Below are positions 1-15,198 of a stretch of 64,000 bases of DNA, piece by piece. The stretch lies in assembly GCF_041956535.1 (NCBI RefSeq), contig NW_027192203.1:124001-188000 (forward strand), written 5' to 3'. The position numbers and the translations under genes are program-made. This DNA comes from Calcarisporiella thermophila CBS 279.70 (Eukaryota > Calcarisporiellomycota). The number at the start of each line of letters is the position of its first letter. The first letter of the stretch is position 1. Under the pieces are notes generated by a model. The model did not search any database, had not been told where the DNA came from, and saw only the letters and a program-made list of their open reading frames with translations.

Positions 1-1349
1 AGATGGTGGGCGATGTCTTTGGGCTTGAGGGTGAGGAGATCGGGGACGTGGCCGTTGCGTCTTGCAGCGGCCTTGGGGGGGTTGGTAGGTGCTTGGCGCA
101 TTGCCATGAGGCCTTGTCTCTGTCAAATGAAAGCCACATGTTACCTCGGATGGTCTGTCTTTGCCTTAACGGCGCAGTTTACCTTTGCATCCAGGATCCA
201 CCGGATCTGCCGGCCCTCTCTGGAGAGCCCGGCCATTTCGACGCTTCCCTCCAAAAACCGAATAAGGCCTTTCAACACGTGGCCATCCTCCAGGAAATCT
301 TCGGGTCGCAACTCGACCCACCTCTGTATCAGGGCGAGGACGCGCTCTTGCACCCGACTTGTGAAGAAGAGCCAGCGCGCCGAGTCTTTAGGAGGCTCGG
401 GGGCCGAAAGGAATGTTGCGGGGGGGGAGTGGAAGCGTGCAACCAGGCCATTGAGGAGATCGCCGCTTGAGAGAAACCAGGTGTGGGTTTGAAGGAGGGT
501 GTCCGTTAAATTCCGATCTGCGAACGCAGAGGAAGAAGGGCCGCCCCGAGGCTGAACAAGTAGGTCGAGGAGATTGGTTGGGGTCGCCGCCATCAAAGTC
601 TCTCTAGGATTGGAAATCGGGTCAGAGACGGTCCGTGCCGCTGGCACCAGAGAACAGCAAACTATTTACCTTCCATCCTGAAGCTCGCTGACTAGCTGCG
701 CACCCGTTGAATCCCCTCGGATGTAGGCCGTGCCTCCTCTCAGTGAGGCAAAGCTCTCATTGCTGCCATACCGCCGAAGTTTTCGCATGAAGTTCCTCAG
801 GGAGGATGCGGAAGAAACCGAGCGCACACTCTGGGTATCGACCACATTGTTGCTTAGCATCGATACCCGCGAATGAGGGTGTGGCGGAGTAGGGCGCATT
901 TGGGGACGAGCAGGCGCAGGTGTGGTTGATTTAGGGAGGGAATGGAGTGAGTCCATGGCAAGTTCTGGGGTGTAAGGGCGTATTTTCGAGGCAAGTTTGG
1001 CTTTCTTGTGATTCATATGTTTTTCAACTGGTACTACGGGCCTATATTCCGCTTTTCTATTAAGTTGTTCCAATTCCTCTTCCTCTTCTACCTCCTCCTC
1101 CTCCTCCTCCCAGATGCAGAATTCATCTTCATCGTCCACGTAGCCGTGGTCGGCATCCAGCGCGGGGGAAGAAATATCCTCCGACGAGAGAGAGCTGGTG
1201 GAGTATTTCGAGTCGCTTTCGGCTGACATTGAGGAGAGAGGGGAATCGGGGGAATCGGAAGTATCACTAATATATTCACACGAAGGGGACGCGACAGCCT
1301 TCAACGCTCCTTTCTGGTGGATATGAAAGGGAGAAACAGTCATCAACAT
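1..1349 (-). CDS. RasGEF A (Cdc25-type Ras guanine nucleotide exchange factor), 3' part beyond window
   Basis: Guanine nucleotide exchange factor for a Ras-family GTPase. Exons read right to left: 670-1349, 183-603, 1-119 (cut by the window edge). Two in-frame ATGs lie at 1349 and 1343; the second aligns with the start of RasGEF B. Residues 1-225 are a low-complexity Ser-rich leader with an acidic Glu run. A RasGEF_N (REM) segment follows, with the motifs TLLQTHTWFL, RVQERVLALIQRW and ELRPEDFL. The last exon opens the catalytic CDC25 domain (LTLKPKDIAHHL). Both intron positions and phases (2, then 0) match RasGEF B near 49-51 kb, so the two are paralogues. The family is certain; which Ras protein it serves is unknown. 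Confidence 0.9.
1075..1110. repeat. TCC/GAG trinucleotide tract
   Basis: An imperfect run of CTC/TCC triplets on the plus strand encodes the poly-Glu stretch in the leader of RasGEF A. RasGEF B has no such run, so this is a microsatellite expansion within a coding exon of only one paralogue. Confidence 0.7.
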
Positions 1350-2621
1350 AGCAGTGAGGACAGCCAGGCAGATTAATGGAGAGATGTCAATTAGTAGGAA
1401 TTATATTAGCAGCGCACTGGGTGAAAACAGGAGAGAACAATAGGAGTAAACAGGAACATGTCTCGTGTGAAGGGAACAAAAACGGTTTGCATTCCAAGTA
1501 TGGCCAATGCCCAAGAACAAGAGAGGAAAAAAAACTTGTAATGCTTCCGTTGCCTAAGAAGAAGAAACTCTATTTTGCACATAAATGTGCAAAATTAAGA
1601 GCCGTGATCGGATCAAGTTTGAGGAGACATGTCAAAACAGGCTTGTTGGTGGCTGGCCAAGGTACATGAGATTGCGCCCGGTTGCCTGCGGATGAGCGGA
1701 TTCCAGATTGGGTAATCATTAGGTCCTCAATGCGTATTAATTGTCCCCGCCCGCGGGATTCTTTATAGTCAAATTGCGGGCCTTTTTCTCTGCCCGTTTA
1801 AGGGGCAAGAAAAAACGCGGTTTCTGATGGCCAGGCCCCGTTAGATCAAGGTTCCTGCTCCCCTCCGCGCCCATCCCCCCGTTAACGTCATCGCAACTTG
1901 CCAAGAAAGCGGGGGAGAGCGAGGGGGAGGAAAACAAGCCCAGGTCGGTTGACTGGGAGTGGGGGGGCGGGGGCGGCCTCCACACCGGGTCCGCACTTGG
2001 GTGGAGAGAAATGGGGATGGACCCCCACGAGGCTAGGCGTAGGACGAGGCGGTGGAGGAGGCCGCGGGGTGGGAAGGAGGAGTTGGGCCCGATGTTTTGG
2101 GCTTTCTTTTATGGCCAATAAGCCGGGCACCAGGGAGGTGCTTAATTACATAAATTCGCCTGAATTACGTGAGGGTACAGGTGCATTAATGCTAATCCAA
2201 CCCTCCTGCTCGAAGAAACTGAGTCGAATGGCGCAGTTTTTACTCGAACAACCCGAGCAAAAATCACTATAGTCCTTTTATGTCAGAATAAAGTCATCCT
2301 TAGCCAAAAGGGAAAGGGGGGAGATGGAGGAGAAATCCAAGGCATAGGGGAGGCGTGCATTCTAGGAAAAAGCAGGAAAAGAAGAAATAAAGTAGTATAA
2401 AAACAGAAAGGAGAAAGAGACAGGAGATCAAAGAAGAATACTATATAATATGAAGGAAGAAGTAGAGTGATATATTCACCATAGAATGCCAAATAGAGAA
2501 AAGAAGAGAGGAAGAAAGAATAGTATAAAGAGGAAAAAAAAAGTATAAAATAAGCAAAAGGTTTATTAGTGAAAACAAAGTAATAAAAAAAACAATACTA
2601 TATATATATTTATGAGTTTTA
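1350..2621. other. Intergenic: RasGEF A promoter and DYRK 3' flank
   Basis: No gene was found. The left part (about 1350-2280) is the upstream region of RasGEF A and has GC-rich blocks, including TGGGCCC at 2084-2090 and TTACGTGA near 2165. From about 2283 to 2600 the plus strand is strongly purine-rich, downstream of the kinase stop codon. Long open frames here (for example 1898-2272) are GC-rich low complexity with no recognisable domain. Confidence 0.6.
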
Positions 2622-7092
<4,471 letters not shown>

Positions 7093-7566
7093 CGCAGACG
7101 ATGACCTTTTGGCCGGAGGGAGTGGGAGGGCCCGAGCGAGTTAATGCGGGCGCGATAATGTCGAATGTCTGTAAGCTTGGGTTGTAGAAGTGAAAAAAAG
7201 TGGGGAAGAGGGGAGAAAAGGGAAGAGAAATGGGACGAAAGAAATCTTCAATCTTGTTTAAATACTGTACATCTGATCCTCTTAACAAAGGGAATATGTT
7301 TATTGAAACATTACGTCAGGTGCAGTTCGTAATGTTTCCAGAGAAAAAGAGGAGAAAACCAAATGAAATCAGAATCGTTTCACGCTGCTGTTGAACTCTT
7401 TGCGCGTTCTCTTGGTTTCAACAAAACATGTACGGTCAATAGCTTGAAGTAATTTCACCACCCAGCACACAGGATACCACACTTACGTCACTCGGAAACG
7501 AATAAGCATACGAAAACAAGGGGGGGCTAAAAGATCTCGATTGTCTCCAACCATTTCGTCCAAAAA
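7093..7566. promoter_or_regulatory. Bidirectional promoter, DYRK / complex I B13
   Basis: This 474-base spacer lies between divergent start codons. It carries two copies of TTACGTCA (7311-7318 and 7483-7490), the half-CRE octamer bound by CREB/ATF-type bZIP factors. The second copy is about 75 bases upstream of the B13 ATG. No clear TATA box was seen. Confidence 0.5.
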
Positions 7567-8029
7567 ATGCATCTCACACGGGCCCTCTTCAGCGTGGTCA
7601 AGAAGACGACTACAGGAATCTATGGTATTCCTGTGCATCCGAACCCCCGTCCCCATCTCATTGAGACCTACAGGAAAACTCTCACTGCTCTCGAGCGTCT
7701 CCCCCCCTCTGCTGTCTATCGCCAGGCCACTACATCCATCACACAACAGCGTCTCGCGATTGTCGAAGCCAATGAGGACATCCAAGATATTGAAGAAAAG
7801 CTTGATGCTGGGCAAATTGAAGAGGCTATCATGCAGGCAGAGGATGAGCTTTCTCTTGTAGGAAAAATGGAAGAGTGGAAAGCGTATGTCTACTATTCTC
7901 TTAAATCATAGATCGCTCATTAACTTGTGCGAAATTTTCGTCTTTAGATGGGAACCGCTTGAAGTCGAGCCGCCAGCTCGCCAGTGGGAGTATCCTGGTC
8001 GCAAAGTTGACGATAAACATACCAGCTAA
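7567..8029 (+). CDS. Mitochondrial complex I subunit B13 (NDUFA5 family), 132 aa
   Basis: Accessory subunit of respiratory NADH:ubiquinone oxidoreductase, located in the peripheral arm of complex I in mitochondria. Exons 7567-7883 and 7948-8029 (399 bases). Family hallmarks run the full length: KKTTTGIYGI near the N-terminus, a central HPNPRPHLIETY, AGQIEEAIMQAEDEL, and the junction-spanning MEEWKAWEPLEVEPPARQW, which matches the conserved C-terminal MREWKxWEPL...PPxxQW. The length is close to the animal protein (about 115 aa). Its presence implies a functional complex I, which only some yeasts and anaerobic fungi have lost. It is divergent from the DYRK gene. Confidence 0.95.
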
Positions 8030-8937
8030 ATGAAGACATTTTAGAAGCGACCATGTATGTTTATTGCGATTTCTTGTGAGGAAGCTCGATGTTTGCCTTG
8101 TTCTATATATATATATTTTTAATTTGCTTCTTTGAAGTCTCATAGAAAATATACAGTTTATTTTGTAAAGAATTGTTACTATGCAAAGTGTTTAGTTCAT
8201 GTTTCGACTATGAAATAATCCCAAAGCCAAGTGTTTCTCGAATAACTATTATTACAGGATCTAGCTATTCGCAACCTACAGGCTGTTAACATTCTACTTA
8301 ACACCAAAAGTATATTCACACGACCCTATTGGGAACGAAGTGGTGAGAATGGCTTATTGTAATGAGCCTTTTTCCAACTGAACTCCTCAAATACATTTAA
8401 TTGGATTCGGAAAGATAAGCTAATTCCAGCCAGGTTTCTCTAAAATAAGAGATCCCACATTCTAAATCATTTTCAATGTTCAAGGACTTCAATGCAAGGT
8501 TACGTCTGTTCTTATCTTTCTCTTCTTTTATCATTATCTTGTTGTGATATACAGACATGTCTGCCCCCTGCGGCCCACGCAAACCTATGAAGTTTTAAGC
8601 TTGATGGTTCTGAGAAGGCATTGTCGAGTCTCAGACAAATTAAAATTACAAATGGCAGTTTAATTAAGATGGTGGGCTTAAAGAAACCGTGGCATCTGTC
8701 TTTCTTTTGCTTTTTAAATTTCATCAAACCTACGCTTTCGAGCGGAATTTATAGGGTATATTTTCACCGTCGAATTATGGTAACCAAGATTCGCGTAGAA
8801 TGCTTTTTTTTTTTGGACTCGGGGATTCAAATCACTAATCAGATACTAATCTCTCCGCCGTTCCTAGTTCCAACTAGACCGAGGGCGAAATTTTCCTTCT
8901 CTTTGCTCTCTACTCTTTTAATTAGTTGCATGCGATA
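8030..8937. other. Intergenic: B13 3' flank and epoxide hydrolase upstream region
   Basis: About 900 AT-rich bases between two plus-strand genes, with T-tracts and a short (AT)n run near 8106. Nothing recognisable as coding was found on either strand. The last 200 bases probably hold the promoter of the hydrolase gene. Confidence 0.6.
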
Positions 8938-10489
8938 ATGATTTTAGGCTATTTCACTCATCCAAATATCTTAAGACTGACTACCATCTTAGTTCGGCTT
9001 CCATTGGGCTTCTTTATCTACTTTATTTGGATTGCATACGAATCATTAAGGTGCTACATACAATTGCGACCACTCTGGATAAGTGGCAAAAAGTATTCTC
9101 ACTGTAAGTGCCAATGTGAATCAAGCAGCCGCAATTAGTTTATGTATTATTTTATTAAATTGGTTGTAGTCCAAGAAGAGCTCTTTGATAAAGACAACGC
9201 GTATGGGAAGCATGTTTATATTGATGTTGGAGAGGGTAGAAAAATTCACGCCGTTGAGTCGGGGAATGAGGGAGGGGACCTTGTCCTTTTCCTGCATGGG
9301 TTCCCTCAGGTAAAGAGAGTTGCACCATTACCTGCTTTATGGATCTACTCACAGATAATCCAACTGAATTCTAGTGTTGGTACGAATGGCGACACCAGCT
9401 CAAGGGACTCAAGAACGAGGGTTATCTTCTAGTGGCAATAGATTTGGTATATTAATCGATACTCCCTCGAGAAAGTCGAAATTCCATTTTTTCATTGAAA
9501 AACCTTGCATGTTAGCCTGGCTATGGCGCGTCGTATTCTCCATCCTCACTTTCACAATACAATATGCGTACCATAATCAAGGCCTTACGCCAAGTAATCG
9601 ACCACTATGGAGGAAAATGCGCAGCCCTAGTTGGCCACGATCTCGGCGGGGCGCTTGCCTTCCATTTGGCATATGATTCGTGGCAGAAGGAGCAACAGCA
9701 AGGAGAGAAAGGCTACATTCAAAATCTGATTATCCTCAATGCCCCTCCCACTGACTTGCAAAAACAAAACATTAAAGTATGCCTTTTTTTTGTTTTCTCT
9801 GGCGTCCAAACCATTCCCTTATCTTGCTTTAACGGTATTTTAGTCCCCCATAAGAAACATCTTTTCACTTCGCACCTTCTTTCGCTCACTCAAACACCCC
9901 CGCTACCTTGTCCCATTTCTTGACCGTGCACTCCCGTCGTTACTTCAGTTATTACGAAGCAGCTACATGTGCGTTTTCCTCTTACCCTATCCGCTACCTG
10001 AAATTGCCTTTATGATTGGAGATTGTCCCATTGTGCAGGATGGGATCCGGTTTGGCGGTGTAAAGAATATAGATCAGGATGACTTGGATCGATACAAAGC
10101 TAGCTGTCTTCGCAATGGACTGCGAAGCGTGGGAGGAATGCTAGGCTACTATCGAAGCGGGACAATATATAATTGGGAGGGCGTACGGCGGGGCGAACTA
10201 GCCGTTACTGGAATCGATACCCTTTTAATTTGGGTTAGCAGTCTTTTCATTCATCCTTGTTGTTGATTAATAATACTCACATCAAACACATTGGCTACTT
10301 GCCCACACTTTTTTTTTCCTCTTTTAGGGAGACAGGGATATAGCGCTTCAGCGCGAAACATGCCTTAATAATATCGTCACCAAGCTGCCGAATGTTTCAG
10401 TTGTGAGATTACATGATGCAGGCCACTTTGTGGTTGAGGAGGCATGCGAGCATGTGAACGAGCTGATTCGAAAATTCTTAAAGAGATAA
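8938..10489 (+). CDS. Membrane-anchored alpha/beta-hydrolase, epoxide hydrolase-like (EPHX3/4 type), 396 aa
   Basis: Probable epoxide hydrolase, converting epoxides to diols by an aspartyl-ester mechanism. Exons: 8938-9103, 9170-9309, 9375-9446, 9516-9776, 9844-10233, 10328-10489 (1191 bases). A single hydrophobic helix at about residues 12-40 should anchor it in the ER, as in EPHX3/EPHX4. Then come the oxyanion motif HGFPQ (about 97-102), a GYGASYSP loop and the nucleophile elbow GHDLGG with Asp168. The acid Asp (GDRD, 345 or 347) and His376 (DAGHF) complete the triad. An Asp at the elbow, rather than Ser, argues for an epoxide hydrolase or dehalogenase. I start at the ATG at 8938, directly before the helix; an upstream in-frame TTG is unlikely to be used. 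The substrate is unknown. Confidence 0.9.
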
Positions 10490-10715
10490 GGGATCTTGTA
10501 ATTAATTATTTTTCTTTTTCCTTTGAAAAAAGAGAAATATAACTCTTCTATTGAAAGTTTCAATATACATCGAGCATATGTATTTTTCGAAAGAAGGAAA
10601 TATAAACTATTTTTGCATATAATTTAAAGTAACCAACACATACAATGAGCTGAGCTGATGATAAAAATGTCACTACAAGGGTGGTTGGCTCCGCCACTCC
10701 GCCAATTCTCTCGCG

Positions 10716-13159
10716 TTACTCTACTGTCACCTGGGAAGCACTTACTCCAGCCATTTTATTTGAAGGGGACTCCATGGCTGCTCCCGAATCTCTTGTTATG
10801 CCGTTTATCCCGCTTCCAGCAATGGCCTCAGCGACTTCTTGCAGTTCAGGGTCGGGTTCATCCACGACCGCATGCAATAACGCTTGCTTGTGCTCCTCCT
10901 CGGCATTTCGCAATTGTTCCTCACGGGTAGGTGGAAGTCGCTCGTTGATGAGGTCCGAGTTACGTGCCTCTTCGAAGGTAGTGATTGCTGGCAAAAAAGG
11001 AAAATGGGGAAGTCGAATACACGAAAAGTCAATTAGATCTCGCAAGAAAAATATTTATGAAATATAAAAAATGAAGCTGTACCGTGTTTGAGGCCTTCAG
11101 AACCAAGGATGAGTGTACCATGAGGAATTTTGCCGGTTCCAGACTTAACCTTGAGCTCCATCACACTCTCAGATTCCTGGCGTAACACTTGGAATACCCG
11201 CGCCATACGGCCAACAGCTAGAATCTTATTCTTAATCACTTGTCGGCGCTGTTCAACATCCATTTCAGCTAGAAATTGATAAATAGATATAGCATATTAA
11301 AAAAAATTTGCTTGCTGACTATATACAGATAAATACATGTACGTACCATTTTCTACTTCAAATAGGGGACCTTCTTCGTCTGCCAACTCTTCCTTACTGC
11401 AAACATTTAGAACTGCGAGAAGCATATCGGTAACTAAAGAAAAGAAGAGCATTAACCATCTACTAAATATTTCGATAGGAAAGAAAAGAGGCCTTTTTTA
11501 CTTTTTTGCCCCACAAACGGTAAACTCCAGGTAAACACATCCATGAAATTGGGCAACCAGTAAGGGTGAGGTGAGCAGTTGAATTGCCGGATATTCATGA
11601 CATTATTCTCGTACTTTAAAATGGCCGCTTTGTTGTTGTAAACATCCAAGTAGTTTGGTGCGGAAAAGAGTGTCATTACGGAGGGGAATCCCGTCTTTTT
11701 TGTCTTGCGATACATGCGATATCCGGCGTCCTGGGCCTCGTGTGCGCGAATGATGGATAGGAGATTGTTACGTTCGAGGAATGCACAAGCAGCCTGATAG
11801 GTGTAGAAAAACGAGCAACCACGAACGTGATTGTGCACGAAAAAGTCCTGTGTCCTTTCGTGTCCGAAATCCTCGATCGGGTCGGACCAAAGGAGATCAC
11901 ACATAATCCCATGGGTAGGAGGTTCACGGAAGCGGTCAATCTATCGAGTAGGTTTGCAGAGGGGTTATTGCGAATTCATGGGTAATTAATTAAGGAGTCG
12001 ATTACTTTATTAAAGTCATCAAGGGTGTTCAGCTCGGGAGAGAGTCCACCGTGGACGCACAGGAATTGTTTATTCATAACAGCTGCCAGTGGGAGCGCGC
12101 AAAACGATTCCATACACGCGTCATAAACTCGTGTAGAGTATTTGTGCTCGCCTAAATATAACAGCAGATTTAGTAAATATTGTCAAGCCCATTTGTTCAT
12201 GACAACAAGTTACACTCTGTTTGGAATGTGAAGTATTGGGTCAAGTGGCGACATTCATGATTCCCTCGCAGAAGGAACAGAGTTTTCGGGTACCAAAGTT
12301 TGAGAGACCAGAGATAGAGTACACACTTTTGAAGCGGGAGAAAAATAAAACAAATATTAGAGTAAAAAAATCTGTGTTCAAGTTGAGCAGCTATCCGTTT
12401 TTTTTATTCTCAACTTACCTCAATGGAGAAATAACCTCGGTCAACATAATCACCTAGGAAAAGATATGTGGTATCCGCTGGATTCCCTCCCACTTCAAAG
12501 AGCTTCATTAGGTCATAATACTGGCCATGAATATCACCACAAACTGAATTGGATGATAAGTGAATGCATATAATAATCCAAATAGAAACATTAATCACCA
12601 GCGGAATAAAATGGGGGCCTGGCCTAGGAAATCAACAAAGTGAGAAAATATACCTGTAATAGGAGAGCTCACGTGGAGAAGTGTGGGCTCGCTTTTCAAC
12701 ATCTCCGTGCATTTATTGATAATATAGAGCGCATGCTCTTCTTTGAGGCGTCCCTCGCGAAAGAAGTGGTGTTTTAGGAAATTAATGTCGGGTAAGTCCG
12801 GTCGTTCCTTGGAAAAGAATTCCTCATCTGTTGGTGTGTGAACAGCAGGAGCCGGAACATCTATATTGCATTACAGCAAAATCAAAAGAACGCAAGGAAT
12901 TAGAGCGAAATGAAACCAACTAGCTATTAGTACCGATAGACGAGATACCAATTACCTTTAATAACGCGTTCTTTGGTAGACACCGGCGTGCCGTCCTCGC
13001 TATGAAAGATGGAAAAGTCTATTTTGGGAACTATTGAAAAAGAGATTGAACTAAGCAAGGGAGGTCTGTTAAAGAGCAATCTTCGAGATGACCTTCCGGC
13101 TTATTTAACATCCGCATTAGGACTTGGTTCGATGTGGTGGTTGAAGTCGGCTCGCTCAT
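10716..13159 (-). CDS. Calcineurin catalytic subunit A (PP2B phosphatase), 571 aa
   Basis: Ca2+/calmodulin-dependent Ser/Thr phosphatase of stress, growth and morphogenesis signalling. Exons: 13093-13159, 12956-13030, 12654-12860, 12419-12543, 12214-12325, 12006-12151, 11502-11940, 11347-11433, 11083-11268, 10716-10987; the total is 1716 bases. Metal-site motifs GDIHGQ (from 118), GDYVDRG, RGNHE and HGGLSPE are intact, with [14 protein letters not shown] after them. A calcineurin-B-binding helix follows ([13 protein letters not shown]), then a calmodulin-binding basic stretch ([19 protein letters not shown]) and an autoinhibitory peptide ([19 protein letters not shown]). The first intron has a weak donor (GTCATC), so the first 22 residues are the least certain part. 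It is divergent from GGPP synthase. Confidence 0.96.
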
Positions 13160-13399
13160 GATCGGTGATTATTTTTTGCAAGACGAGAACAACTGCAAAC
13201 GAAACATCGAGGATACATTGAAACTTCATGGGATAGCTCAAGGTGATAATTTGCCACCACTGATGACGTCATGCATCTTTAACGATATAGGTCTATTTTT
13301 TAATATCAGTGGGTTTTAGGCTTTATATAGGCCAACACCTGAAAAGAGGAACGAGTGTCACTTCTATCGACTGGGAACTGACAAAAGCAAGACATTCAA
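13160..13399. promoter_or_regulatory. Bidirectional promoter of calcineurin A and GGPP synthase, with CRE
   Basis: This 240-base spacer separates the two start codons. It holds a perfect palindromic CRE, TGACGTCA, at 13264-13271, extended to ATGACGTCAT. A TATA-like TTTATATAG lies near 13322-13330, about 70 bases before the GGPP synthase ATG. CRE sites bind CREB/ATF bZIP factors such as fungal Atf1 and Sko1. Co-regulation of the two genes is an inference. Confidence 0.6.
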
Positions 13400-14866
13400 A
13401 TGGCATACGCAAATCTCTCTCCCGAGCGCTCTGCTAACAGCGTTAAGAGAATGCCCCTAAATGAGGCTGGGCTTTCGTCGCCTAACATGAAGCCCAGAAA
13501 TCAAGATGAGGTACTAATTCAATTTGTATTCATCATACCGTTATATAATGATAGAAATTTCTGCCTCGGAAAGATTCTCCTTGAGCCCTTCCACTATCTT
13601 TGCAAAAACCCTGGCAAAGAGATTCGCACCACCTTAATCGATGCATTTGACCAGTGGCTGCAGGTGCCTAAGCAAGAGCTCGGAGTCATTACTAATGTGG
13701 TGGAGATGCTTCACAATTGTAGCTTATTGTAAGGTGTAGTCCCGTATTAATCATGCAGGGGCATTCCTTTAATATTTGCCTTTTTAGAATCGACGATGTC
13801 CAGGACGACTCCACACTTCGACGCGGGGTACCAGGTAATTTCTGCCACCTCTTGTTTTCTAAATCTTCTAATTCACAAGTCAAATTTTGTGACATAAGTT
13901 GCCCACCATATCTACGGTATACCCATGACTATCAATTGCGCGAACTACGTAATGATCCTCGCTCTGCATGAGATCAACAAACTTAACAATCCGAAAATGA
14001 TATCCATATTTACTGGTAACTCGAATCCTTTTGCTACTTATGTCCGACTTGCTAATTGAATCACGCAGAGGAACTACTAAATCTGCACCGAGGTCAAGGC
14101 ATGGAGCTTTTTTGGCGCGACACCCTTACCTGTCCCACAGAAGATGAATACATCGAGATGGTCAAGAACAGTAAGATAACATTACATAGGTATAGAAAAT
14201 ACAGCACGGCTTAATTCTGTCCCCTACCCCCTCCCTAATAGAGACGGGAGGTTTGTTTCGGCTCGGCGTCAAACTTATGCAGGAGGCGAGTAACTCCAAA
14301 ATGTACGCGATCAGAATTGATTTACGGCTCTAGTATTGCATACACGCTCACAGGCTATATTCTATTTGGCAGAGACTATGTTCCATTGGTGAATATTTTG
14401 GGGATTCATTTTCAGATTCGCGACGACTACATGAACCTGAAATCGCAGCAGGTTGTTTATATCCTTGTATAGATGTTTCTGAAGATCTCATTTCTAATTA
14501 GCTTGTATAACTAGCTTAAAGAGAACAAGGGCTTTTGCGAGGATTTAACCGAAGGGAAGTTCTCTTTCCCCATCATTCACTCTATCCGCGCAGACACGTC
14601 CAACCGCCAGCTTTTAAGTGAGCACACACCCCATTTCTCAGCGACTGACGTCCTAATTCTCATTTTCCACTGTAGATATATTGAAGCAGAGGACCAATTC
14701 ACTTGAACTGAAGAACTATGCCCTTCAGCTCATGGAGCATACAAAGACTTTCGTGTACGTGCGTGATTACCTGGCCAAGGTGGAGCAGGAGGCACGTGAA
14801 GAGTTGGCTCGATTGGGAGGAAACCAAAAGCTGGAGAAGCTTTTGGATGTGTTGCATGTAGAATAG
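13400..14866 (+). CDS. Geranylgeranyl diphosphate synthase (Bts1/GGPS1 type), 321 aa
   Basis: Trans-prenyltransferase that condenses isopentenyl diphosphate onto farnesyl diphosphate to give GGPP, used for Rab/Rho prenylation and terpenoids. Exons: 13400-13510, 13574-13728, 13788-13834, 13899-14015, 14069-14170, 14242-14302, 14373-14451, 14515-14617, 14676-14866 (966 bases). The first Asp-rich motif, [12 protein letters not shown], lies near residue 91. [15 protein letters not shown] and FRLGVKLMQ follow, then the second Asp-rich motif in FQIRDDYMN (about 211-217) and [16 protein letters not shown]. The length is typical of GGPS1. The first intron (63 bases) is a multiple of three without a stop, so a retained form would read through. 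Confidence 0.95.
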
Positions 14867-15198
14867 TTTTCTTATATCTTGTATCCTCTACAACCCCTTT
14901 GCACTTAAATGCGAGAATTTTTTGGAACGCTTTTTATTATTGGACTCTGACTATCTGTTAATATCTTATAATTTATATAAGTTTGATACGCTTTTAGTAA
15001 ACGCGATTTACCCCCCCTCCCCCTCCCCCTTTATTTTCATTTCAATTCTTATTTAACTAATGGATTCAATTGGGTTTTTTTTTTGAAAATATGTCTATCA
15101 TTTTCTTTATGATTTTTATTATAACAGAGTACTTACAGGTTAGAGCGCCAGCTGAATGTCATTTATAAATGGAATCTGAAGAAATGTGGGTTTCCATC
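14867..15198. other. Convergent 3' spacer
   Basis: AT-rich spacer of 332 bases between the stop codons of GGPP synthase (+) and quinone oxidoreductase (-). It has a CCCCCCTCCCCC tract near 15012 and T-runs. No coding potential was seen. Confidence 0.6.

Noticed and set aside
1898-2272. 124-codon plus-strand ORF rich in Arg/Gly
   Set aside because: GC-rich low complexity in a promoter region with no domain and overlapping open frames on the other strand.
13134-13319. 61-codon plus-strand ORF in the calcineurin/GGPP synthase promoter
   Set aside because: It overlaps calcineurin exon 1 in antisense and the rest is the promoter with the CRE; no homology is apparent.
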